Assembly (NCBI GenBank): GCA_018714005.1
Contig: DVOA01000049.1
Span: 1 to 27,499, forward strand
DNA length: 27,499 bases
Direction of reading: 5' to 3'
From: Spyradomonas excrementavium
GTDB lineage: Bacteria; Cyanobacteriota; Vampirovibrionia; Gastranaerophilales; Gastranaerophilaceae
A program made the translations under genes and the position numbers. Below, in pieces: positions 15,083 through 21,896 of the stretch. How positions within the stretch are numbered: the first letter of the stretch is position 1; each line of letters starts with the position of its first letter. The notes under the pieces are model-generated. The model did no database searches and was not told the DNA's origin. It was given only the letters and a program-made list of their open reading frames with translations.

Positions 15083-16480
15083 CTACGCAGCCTGCGACGC
15101 TGTTTTTGATTCTTTGTAATACTGCATAAGTTCGCGCCAGCCGTCAACAAACTCGACTTTTCCCTCAAGAACATTCAGGGGAATGCCGGCATGGTGGATT
15201 TTGGGCAGAAATTCGTCAACAGGGTACTTGATTGGCGCTTCAATTCCATCGTCAGTGTCGTTGCAAACAAAATATTTTTTACCGTCTTTGCCTTTTTCGA
15301 TTCCTGTGATGGTGATTTCATGGCCGCCGATTACGTTATTTGAATCATCCGTGTAAATATATCCGATAATGACATTATCGCCGCCTTTGAGGGTATCTGT
15401 GATGTGCTGCAAGGTTTCCTGCGGCTGGCATTCATATCCGACGAGTTTGCCGTTCTGGCTGTTCGGGTCATCGGTGTATTCGATTTTTTGATAAGTAACG
15501 CAAACCCTGCCTTTGCCTGTAACCATTTCTTCGGCAAAATTCTTTTCAATATCGGTTAAACCGCCGTCATCATCGTTATATTTCGGGATTCTTTTGTCAT
15601 TTAGCGAGTTATAAGTGTTCTGAGCGCCTACATTCATAAAAGTTGACTGCATAAGCACATCCAGAGGCGAGCGTTCGCCGGCATCCTGATAAGTATTCTG
15701 CACTCTTGCCCTTACAATCGCATTTCTGTCGGGTTTTAGCTCGACAGTTAATTCGTTCCAGCTATCCAGCTTATGCGGAATGTTAAATTCGTTCAACATC
15801 CAGATAATATCAATCGTACTCTGGGAAAGTTCGTTGAGTTTCAGATTTTTAGTAACACTCATTTTTTCAGAAGTCAGCCCATCTGCGATTCTTGCGAATT
15901 CTGCGGGCATTTTGTGGGCGAGATTGAACTCAATACTTGCCGCAGGGCATGTGCTGGAATGCACATTCAATTCAGAAGCCTCAACAGGGCGATTTGCGGT
16001 TTTATTTTCGTTGTTAAGAATCTCCTGCTGCATTTGCGCGGGGATATCTCCGAATTTTTGGGTAATTGAGTAGGGATGGTGGATTTTGTTAATAACTTCT
16101 GCAAGAATTTTTTCGCTGCTCAGCCCTGCAACGCGGGAATTCGTTGCTATTTTGTAAAGATTATCAAGGGTTGTTGAGCGGTCATTTGAGTTCGCGTCGA
16201 GAAGTTTGCCGGTTTTCAAAAGCTCGTTCAAATTTTTCTTAGTCTTCTTATCCAGATGGGCTGTAACCGTGTTATATTTGTTTTTTTCATCATTATTTGA
16301 AAGAGAAGTACGCAAACGCGGCGCACCGAAAGAGGGCAGGGCTTTAAAAGGTACGGAAACATTGTTCAGTGCATTAAAATGAACTTGCGGTGCGGAAACA
16401 GGCGCAGAATTAACCTTATCAGCTTTTGCCTGATAAATATTTTGCGAAGATATTGAATTTAAGCCTGAAATATTTAACAC
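15083..16480 (-). CDS. Putative papain/C39-like cysteine peptidase with N-terminal F-x-A motifs
   Basis: I do not recognise a named family. The 465-residue protein has a possible cysteine-peptidase triad: Cys178 (HSSTCPAASIEF), His387 (GGHEITITGI) and Asn407/Asp408 (YFVCNDTDDG). The His-then-strand-then-Asn/Asp pattern with G-K-K-Y-F-V is like C39 and papain-fold enzymes; this is inference from motif order. The first 60 residues are Ser/Asn-rich with three copies of the motif: VHFNA (33-37), VPFKA (43-47) and PSFGA (49-53). No signal peptide is present. The start is GTG 16480, supported by AGGG about 9 nt upstream. Spacing between Cys and His (209 residues) is long, so an insertion or another fold is possible. 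It converges on the fumarase gene and is divergent from the TOPRIM gene. Confidence 0.8.
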   Translation of the reverse strand: MLNISGLNSISSQNIYQAKADKVNSAPVSAPQVHFNALNNVSVPFKALPSFGAPRLRTSLSNNDEKNKYNTVTAHLDKKTKKNLNELLKTGKLLDANSNDRSTTLDNLYKIATNSRVAGLSSEKILAEVINKIHHPYSITQKFGDIPAQMQQEILNNENKTANRPVEASELNVHSSTCPAASIEFNLAHKMPAEFARIADGLTSEKMSVTKNLKLNELSQSTIDIIWMLNEFNIPHKLDSWNELTVELKPDRNAIVRARVQNTYQDAGERSPLDVLMQSTFMNVGAQNTYNSLNDKRIPKYNDDDGGLTDIEKNFAEEMVTGKGRVCVTYQKIEYTDDPNSQNGKLVGYECQPQETLQHITDTLKGGDNVIIGYIYTDDSNNVIGGHEITITGIEKGKDGKKYFVCNDTDDGIEAPIKYPVDEFLPKIHHAGIPLNVLEGKVEFVDGWRELMQYYKESKTASQAA

Positions 16481-16580
16481 AATTTTTCCCTACCTATACT
16501 TTTATAAAACACAAAAGTTTTTAAAATTGCTATTTTTGATATATATTTATAAAAAATGTTAAGCAAGGAAGAAAAAGACT

Positions 16581-17573
16581 TTGGAAGAGATTAAATTCAA
16601 TCCGGTGAGCAGGCAGGATTTGGTATTGAGCCTTGACAGGCTGACGAGATTTAAATATCCGGGATTTAAATATTACCGCGTTTTTAATGAATTACTTTCA
16701 AAATATCTTCTTTTCCCAAAGCTAAGCCGTGCAAAAATTGAAAAACTCGACACAAAAACGTACATAAAATACGTTGAAATCATCTGGAATGCCTCGGTAA
16801 AAGAGCATTTGAGCACAATCAAGGCAGATGAGCCGATAAACAAACTCATCAGCAATGAAGAAAACAGCTCATACAACCTCACAGATGAGCTCAAGGAGCT
16901 TGTTAGCGCAAATCTTGATTTTGACAGCGTTCTTGAGCTGGTCAGAAAGGATAATTCGACGCCGCTCAACCTCAAACGGCTGATTTTGTATAAAAAAAAC
17001 AATCTATGCGCAAAAGAGCTGCGCGAACGCTACAATCTGAAATTTCCCGTTGAAAAAGTCGTTCTTTGCGAGGGAATAACGGAGGAAATTCTCCTGCCTT
17101 CATTTTGTGCGGCATACGGCTATGATTTTAACAAATACGGGGTGCATTTAATTAGCGCGGGCGGCAAAAATCAGGTTGCAAAGCTCTACTGCGAATTAAA
17201 AGATGAGCTAAAGCTGCCGATTTTTGTACTTCTTGACGCTGACGCAAAAAAAACTGCAGAATCAATAAAATCTGTTTTAAGAAAAACCGACAAAATTCAT
17301 TTGATTGAGCATGGAGAATTTGAAGACCTTTTTTCACTGTTTTTAATAAAAAGGACGATAAACAACCGTTACAAAAATATATTCCAGTGCTGTGTGGCTG
17401 ATTTTAAGTCGGATTTGCCCATGACAAAGGTTTTGAGCGAATATTTCAGGATAAACAACCTCGGAGATTTTCAAAAAGCCGAATTTGCAAAAGAAATTCA
17501 GAAAAACATCAAAAGTTCTGCCGATTTAACGGACGAAATCAAAATAATTGCCGATGAAATAAGAAAAATTTGA
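16581..17573 (+). CDS. Stand-alone TOPRIM-domain protein (OLD-nuclease type)
   Basis: The C-terminal half carries a TOPRIM fold like that of OLD-family nucleases: VVLCEGITEEILLP with Glu164 and Glu168, the glycine turn ISAGGKNQ, then VLLDADA with Asp219 and Asp221, and an acidic follow-up EHGEFEDLF. OLD nucleases normally have an N-terminal ABC ATPase; here residues 1-150 are helical with no Walker A motif, so the ATPase is absent or replaced. The activity may be a metal-dependent nuclease or nucleotidyl transfer, but this is not shown. The start is TTG 16581, with GGAAG about 9 nt upstream; an in-frame TAA at 16560 rules out a longer frame. It is divergent from the peptidase-like gene and ends 11 nt before the convergent nadA. 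Confidence 0.82.
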   Translation: MEEIKFNPVSRQDLVLSLDRLTRFKYPGFKYYRVFNELLSKYLLFPKLSRAKIEKLDTKTYIKYVEIIWNASVKEHLSTIKADEPINKLISNEENSSYNLTDELKELVSANLDFDSVLELVRKDNSTPLNLKRLILYKKNNLCAKELRERYNLKFPVEKVVLCEGITEEILLPSFCAAYGYDFNKYGVHLISAGGKNQVAKLYCELKDELKLPIFVLLDADAKKTAESIKSVLRKTDKIHLIEHGEFEDLFSLFLIKRTINNRYKNIFQCCVADFKSDLPMTKVLSEYFRINNLGDFQKAEFAKEIQKNIKSSADLTDEIKIIADEIRKI

Positions 17574-17584
17574 CGCTTTGAGGA

Positions 17585-18493
17585 CTATTTGTTCATCTCA
17601 AACATTCTGTTTATGCAAGCCATTGCATTTTTTGCAACAGAAGCATCGAGCGTGATTTCGTGCTCTTCATTGAGCAGGGAATAGTAGATATCATCCAGCG
17701 TATTCCATTTCATGTTTTTGCAAACAATTGTATCCTTTATAAGATAGAATTTTCTTTCCGGATAATCACGCGTCAGGCGGTCAACAACGCCTTTTTCCGT
17801 AGCAATAACGAATTCCTTTTCATCTGAATTTTTAACGTAATCCATAATCGCTTTTGTGCTGCCGACAAAGTCCGCCAGCGCAGAAACTTCGTAATGGCAT
17901 TCAGGGTGCGCAAGAATTTTTGCCGCAGGGTGATTTTTACGGGAATTTTCCATATCTTCGGGTCTAATAAGCAGGTGCGTCGGGCAAAAACCGTTGTAAG
18001 TAGTGACTTTTACGCCATCGAGCTTTGATTCGACCCATTTTCCCAAATACGTATCAGGCAAAAACAGAACCTCGGGAACATTCAGATTTTTTACGATATT
18101 CAGGGCGTTTGAGCTTGTGCAGCAGACATCGCATTCAGCTTTAACGGCCGCAGTCGAGTTTACATAGCACACAGCAGGCACTCCGGGGTGTTCTGACTTG
18201 AATTTTCTCAAATATTCAACATCTATCATATCCGCCATAAAACATCCGGACTCTGTGCGGGGTAAAAGCACTTTTTTCTCCGGAGAAAGCAGTTTTGCTG
18301 TTTCCGCCATAAAAGAAACGCCCGCAAACACAATAATATCAGCGTCCGTATCTCTGGCCATCCGGCTCAAATAAAGAGAATCGCCCACAAAATCCGCAAC
18401 TTCATCAATCTCGACATTCTGGTAGCAATGTGCGAGTATTACTGCGTTTTTTTCTTTTTTAAGTTTATTAATCTTTTCAATCAGCTCATTCAT
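17585..18493 (-). CDS. nadA: Quinolinate synthase
   Basis: [4Fe-4S] enzyme that condenses iminoaspartate with dihydroxyacetone phosphate to quinolinate, in de novo NAD synthesis. The 302-residue protein has the three-fold repeated NadA architecture: ILAHCYQNVEIDEVADFVGD, FAGVSFMAETAKLL, the PRTESGCFMADM segment, AVCYVNSTAAVKAECDVC, and AHPECHYEV. Probable cluster cysteines are in VCYVNS, NGFCPTHLL and IVCKNMKWNTL. ATG 18493 is preferred over a TTG at 18511, which lies in the leader. No nadB or nadC is next to it in this window. It is divergent from hydE across a region with a good promoter and two dyads. Confidence 0.96.
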   Translation of the reverse strand: MNELIEKINKLKKEKNAVILAHCYQNVEIDEVADFVGDSLYLSRMARDTDADIIVFAGVSFMAETAKLLSPEKKVLLPRTESGCFMADMIDVEYLRKFKSEHPGVPAVCYVNSTAAVKAECDVCCTSSNALNIVKNLNVPEVLFLPDTYLGKWVESKLDGVKVTTYNGFCPTHLLIRPEDMENSRKNHPAAKILAHPECHYEVSALADFVGSTKAIMDYVKNSDEKEFVIATEKGVVDRLTRDYPERKFYLIKDTIVCKNMKWNTLDDIYYSLLNEEHEITLDASVAKNAMACINRMFEMNK

Positions 18494-18524
18494 ACTTGTT
18501 CCGGCCCTCAATTTAGTCCATTTT

Positions 18525-18554
18525 AATTAAGACATAGCGCAGGCACTATGTCAA
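18525..18554 (-). promoter_or_regulatory. nadA promoter overlapped by a dyad operator
   Basis: Reading leftwards: perfect -35 TTGACA (18554-18549), then CTTAAT (spacer 17) or TTAATT (spacer 18) as -10 at 18531-18525. The inverted repeat GACATAG (18531-18537) / CTATGTC (18546-18552), 7 bp with an 8-nt gap, covers the -35 and spacer, the position of a classical repressor site. The regulator is unknown; NAD-responsive repressors such as NiaR or NrtR are candidates by function only. Confidence 0.6.
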
Positions 18555-18560
18555 CATTCG

Positions 18561-18581
18561 TACAAATTTTTCTTATTTGTA
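18561..18581. repeat. Second operator-like dyad between nadA and hydE
   Basis: TACAAAT (18561-18567) and ATTTGTA (18575-18581) form a perfect 7-bp inverted repeat separated by 7 nt. It lies 5 nt before the ATG at 18587 and upstream of the nadA -35. It could be a protein-binding site or a small hairpin in the hydE leader. Confidence 0.55.
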
Positions 18582-18586
18582 TTACT

Positions 18587-19603
18587 ATGAATTTGTTAGA
18601 AAATTCGGGCAAAAAATTGTACACACGAAGCGAAATTATAGATATTTTAAAAGATGACACGCAAAACGAGCAACTTTTTAAACTCGCTGATGAAACCAGA
18701 AAAAAATATTGCGGCGACGAGGTTCATTTGCGCGGATTAATAGAATTTTCCAATATTTGCAGGTGTTTTTGCAAGTATTGCGGGCTTCGCTGCGAAAACA
18801 AAGAGCTTTCCAGATACAGAATTGAGCCTGATGATATAATTTCCTGCGCTAAGAATGCAGTGGATTCGGGATACAAAACAATCGTGCTGCAATCCGGCGA
18901 GGACGCTTATTTCACCGCAAATATCATGTGCAAAATCATCACAGGCATAAAAAAACTGGACGCAGCGCTGACTTTGAGCATAGGAGAGCGCAGTTATGAG
19001 GAATACAGGGCATTTAAAGACGCCGGAGCCGACAGATTCCTTTTGAGGATTGAAACAACGGATAAAAAGCTTTACAAAGCAATGCACCCGCACATGGATT
19101 TTGAAAACCGAAAAAAATGCCTCTTCAATTTGAAAAAACTCGGCTTTGAAACGGGTACCGGCTGCCTTGTGGGGCTTGAGGGGCAGACAATTGAGTCGCT
19201 TGCGGATGATATTCTCTTTTTTAAGGAGCTCGACGCGGATATGGTGGGGATTGGGCCTTTTATTCCGCATCCGCAAACGCCTTTAAGAGCTTCAAAGCCC
19301 GGAAATTTCACGCTTGCGCTAAAAGTGATGGCGTTGACCAGAATTTTGCTCAAAAATGTCAATATTCCGGCAACAACAGCCATGGAAACATTAAATCCGA
19401 ACGGCAGAATAATTGCGCTGCAAAGCGGCGCAAATGTCATTATGCCCAATGTAACAAATCCCGAGTACAGCCTGAAATATGAAATTTATCCGGAAAAAAT
19501 CGGTGCAAACGGCGATTTGAAGCAAAACAGAAGCCAGATAGAAAGAAAAATTGCGGCAATCGGGCGCACAGTTTCAAAAAATTACGGATTCAGAAGCAAT
19601 TGA
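18587..19603 (+). CDS. hydE: [FeFe]-hydrogenase H-cluster radical SAM maturase
   Basis: HydE is a radical SAM enzyme acting with HydF and HydG to build the active site of [FeFe]-hydrogenase, so it implies fermentative hydrogen metabolism. The SAM cluster motif is CRCFCKYC (C-x3-C-x2-C). HydE-type segments follow: IVLQSGEDAYF, LTLSIGERSYEEY, GAGCLVGL-like GTGCLVGLEGQTIESL, GIGPFIPHPQTPLRA, NIPATTAMETLNPNGR and GANVIMPNVT. From ATG 18587 the protein is 338 residues, which matches the family N-terminus. An ATG at 18548 would add 13 residues (hydrophobic STFVQIFLICIT) but lies inside a dyad, so it is less likely; neither start has a strong ribosome binding site. The usual R-H-E-T is R-I-E-T here. 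No hydF, hydG or hydrogenase is adjacent. The 3' end overlaps the SGNH gene by 22 nt. Confidence 0.92.
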   Translation: MNLLENSGKKLYTRSEIIDILKDDTQNEQLFKLADETRKKYCGDEVHLRGLIEFSNICRCFCKYCGLRCENKELSRYRIEPDDIISCAKNAVDSGYKTIVLQSGEDAYFTANIMCKIITGIKKLDAALTLSIGERSYEEYRAFKDAGADRFLLRIETTDKKLYKAMHPHMDFENRKKCLFNLKKLGFETGTGCLVGLEGQTIESLADDILFFKELDADMVGIGPFIPHPQTPLRASKPGNFTLALKVMALTRILLKNVNIPATTAMETLNPNGRIIALQSGANVIMPNVTNPEYSLKYEIYPEKIGANGDLKQNRSQIERKIAAIGRTVSKNYGFRSN

Positions 19604-20193
19604 GCAAGCGCTTTTGCAATTTTCCCGTGATCTTCAGCCTCATAATGAAGCCCGTCAACATCCGAGGTTTTTACGATTTTATTCAAATCAAGAAAAATAC
19701 AGCCCTTTTCTATGGCGCATTTTTCATAAATTTCGGGTAATTTTAGCGATTTTTCGATTGATTCACTGTCAAACATCGCCGCAAAAAAGCTTTTTAGGAT
19801 ATTTTTCCTGATAACTGACGGCGCTGTGAGGATAATTTTTGCTGAGGGCGATTTTGATTTCACAAGTTCAATAAGAGCACCGATTCCCGCTGAAAAATCC
19901 GCTAAATCCCTGTCATACTGAAACTGCAAATCATTTATCCCGACAGAAAGAATTACGAAGTCCAAATCAGCCGCTAAAAGCTCCGGCAGAATTTTTATGC
20001 CGGTAAAAACCTTGCCGTCAGGGTTTTGCGAAAAACAGGTTCTGTTATTGCAGCCCTCCTCGATAATTTTATACTCTGCGCCCAGAATTTTTTGCAAAAC
20101 TCCCGTCCAGCGGACATCTTTGCCGTATCTGCCGCCCGAAGACGGGATAAAACCGTACGTATTGCTGTCACCGAAGCACAAAACTTTCTTCAT
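19582..20193 (-). CDS. SGNH/GDSL-family hydrolase
   Basis: A 203-residue hydrolase of the SGNH/GDSL fold, likely an esterase acting on acyl or acetyl groups. Block I is CFGDSNTYGF with the nucleophilic Ser10; the glycine and asparagine blocks are NNRTC (block II region) and SVGINDLQ; block V is VDGLHYEAEDH with the catalytic Asp-x-x-His. There is no signal peptide, so it is probably cytoplasmic. Its ATG overlaps the ispE stop (ATGA), so it is the third gene of the rsmA-ispE operon. The end overlaps hydE by 22 nt on the other strand. The natural substrate is unknown. Confidence 0.9.
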   Translation of the reverse strand: MKKVLCFGDSNTYGFIPSSGGRYGKDVRWTGVLQKILGAEYKIIEEGCNNRTCFSQNPDGKVFTGIKILPELLAADLDFVILSVGINDLQFQYDRDLADFSAGIGALIELVKSKSPSAKIILTAPSVIRKNILKSFFAAMFDSESIEKSLKLPEIYEKCAIEKGCIFLDLNKIVKTSDVDGLHYEAEDHGKIAKALAQLLLNP

Positions 20194-21035
20194 ATTGCCT
20201 TTACGCCCTCTGTAGTGGTTTTCAGCCCATCAATAACAAGCATATTCGCAAATTTTTGATTGACTTTTTCCTCAAGAACAAGAAATGTAGGGCCGGAACC
20301 CGACATCATTGCGTTCGGAAGCGCTGTTTTAATTTCGCGAAGCTCGCTGTAGTCGCCAATAACCGCATTTTCAAGGCTGTTATAGAGCAATTTGCCGTCA
20401 AAACCGCCGTTTGTGAGCAATTCAGCCATTTTTTTCGTATTATCCGGCACGGATTTATCTTTTAAGCCCGCAAATTTTGTATATGCCTCTTTAGCGCTTA
20501 TTCCAAAGCCAAGAGGTTTAATTAGCGAGATATTCAGCGCAGGAGAGGGCAATTTTTCAGTATTTTCACCCCTGCCCGTACAAATAGCAGTTCCGCCGTT
20601 TAAACAAAAATTCAAATCCGACCCCAAAGATGCGCAAAGTTCCTCAATTTCGCCCTTGTTCAAGGGTTTTTCAAACAGTTCATTCAGAGCAAAGAAAGTT
20701 CCCGCACCATCCGTGCTCCCGCCAGCAAGCCCCGCCTCGACCGGAATATTTTTTTCAATAAAAATTGAAATTTTCACATTATTTATGCCTGCTCTTTCGA
20801 GAAACGCTCTGGCGGCCTTAAAAACAAGGTTTTTTTCGTCATAAGGGATTTTATCCGAGTTCCCGTCGAGCAAAATTTCAATTCCCGTGCCGGATTCCGC
20901 CTTTACGGTTAAAAAATCATAGAGGCTTATTGTCTGCATAATGCTTTTTATGTTATGGAAGCCGTCTTCGCGCCTGTTGAGCACTTCGAGCGTAAGATTT
21001 ATTTTTGCAGGACATTGAACTTTAATTTGCTTCAT
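20190..21035 (-). CDS. ispE: 4-diphosphocytidyl-2-C-methyl-D-erythritol kinase
   Basis: GHMP-family kinase of the MEP (non-mevalonate) isoprenoid pathway, phosphorylating CDP-methylerythritol. The 281-residue length is normal. Motif I is CPAKINLTLEVLNRREDGFH, the ATP-binding loop is PVEAGLAGGSTDGAG, and the C-terminal GHMP motif is MMSGSGPTFLVLEE. The start at 21035 overlaps the end of rsmA by 14 nt, and the stop overlaps the start of the SGNH gene by 4 nt. The rsmA-ispE pairing is common in bacteria. It implies that isoprenoids, for example undecaprenol for the wall, are made by the MEP route. Confidence 0.96.
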   Translation of the reverse strand: MKQIKVQCPAKINLTLEVLNRREDGFHNIKSIMQTISLYDFLTVKAESGTGIEILLDGNSDKIPYDEKNLVFKAARAFLERAGINNVKISIFIEKNIPVEAGLAGGSTDGAGTFFALNELFEKPLNKGEIEELCASLGSDLNFCLNGGTAICTGRGENTEKLPSPALNISLIKPLGFGISAKEAYTKFAGLKDKSVPDNTKKMAELLTNGGFDGKLLYNSLENAVIGDYSELREIKTALPNAMMSGSGPTFLVLEEKVNQKFANMLVIDGLKTTTEGVKAI

Positions 21036-21861
21036 ATTTTTTTAATTCCTTTGACAATTCTGCAAGCTTAAACACGCTAAGCTGCTCGCCCCTTGTGTTT
21101 TCGGCAATATTGAGCAATTCAAGCGCTTTTGCAATCTGTTCTTTCAAAAAACCGCCGTTAAGCAGCGAATTTTTAATATTTTTTCTGCGCGTGCCAAAGC
21201 AGGCCTTTGCGGTTCGCCTGAAATATGAATAATCGTCCAGTTTTATGAGCGGTTCTTTGCGAATTTTCAGCTTAACCAGCGCAGAATCAACTTTTGGAGC
21301 CGGATAAAACGAACGTGCCTTTACTTTTTGCATGATTTCAACATCCGCATAAAATTGTGCAAGAATCGAAAGCAGCCCGTACTGTTTTGCCTGCGAAGAT
21401 TCGTCAGCCACAAGCCTTTGCGCTACTTCGTACTGAACCATGAGGATTATTTCTGAGATTCGGGCGCGGTTTTCGTTGCACAAATCATCGATTTCGCCCA
21501 GAAGATGAACCAGAATCGGGCTTGTGATGTAATAAGGGATATTCGCAACGATTTTAAAGGTCGTGTTTTCAACATTTTTCAGCTCTGTTTTCAAAATATC
21601 CTGATGAATGAGCGTTAAGTTGGGCGCATCTATTTTTTTGAGCTCTTTTATTGCGTCTTCGTCAATTTCAACGGCATAAACCTTTTTAGCCTTTTCAACA
21701 AGCCGTTCGGTAACAAACCCTGCGCCCGCACCGATTTCCAGAACCGTGTCATCAGCATTTACTTCGTTCAAAATAGCGTCAATTGCGCCCTCGTCAATCA
21801 AAAAATTCTGTCCGAGGCGCTTTTTTGTTCTAAATTGTTTTGCTCTTAAAAATAGGTTCAT
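21022..21861 (-). CDS. rsmA: 16S rRNA dimethyladenosine transferase (KsgA)
   Basis: Dimethylates two adjacent adenosines near the 3' end of 16S rRNA during small-subunit assembly. From ATG 21861 the protein is 279 residues. SAM motif I is VLEIGAGAGFVTERL, preceded by KKRLGQNFLID; motif IV is VANIPYYITSPI, with the NIPYY active-site loop; the C-terminal helical domain includes ACFGTRRKNIKNSLL. A TTG at 21876 is a poorer start. No ribosome binding site is seen before 21861, and the -10 box lies only 6 nt upstream, suggesting a leaderless message. First gene of the rsmA-ispE-SGNH operon. Confidence 0.96.
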   Translation of the reverse strand: MNLFLRAKQFRTKKRLGQNFLIDEGAIDAILNEVNADDTVLEIGAGAGFVTERLVEKAKKVYAVEIDEDAIKELKKIDAPNLTLIHQDILKTELKNVENTTFKIVANIPYYITSPILVHLLGEIDDLCNENRARISEIILMVQYEVAQRLVADESSQAKQYGLLSILAQFYADVEIMQKVKARSFYPAPKVDSALVKLKIRKEPLIKLDDYSYFRRTAKACFGTRRKNIKNSLLNGGFLKEQIAKALELLNIAENTRGEQLSVFKLAELSKELKKYEAN

Positions 21862-21867
21862 ATATAA

Positions 21868-21896
21868 TTTATACAATAAAAAGGATTCAAATTGAA
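21868..21896 (-). promoter_or_regulatory. Candidate promoter for the rsmA operon, giving a leaderless mRNA
   Basis: Reading leftwards: TTCAAT (21896-21891), a 17-nt spacer, TATAAA (21873-21868). The ATG of rsmA begins 7 nt after the -10, at the expected transcription start, so the mRNA would begin at or next to the start codon. Confidence 0.45.

Noticed and set aside
16556..16594. Short 12-codon ORF (ATG) just before the TOPRIM gene, one base out of frame with it
   Set aside because: It has no ribosome binding site, while the TTG at 16581 does. A one-base skip in TTT would join the frames, so a sequencing error or frameshift cannot be excluded, but the simpler reading is a TTG start.
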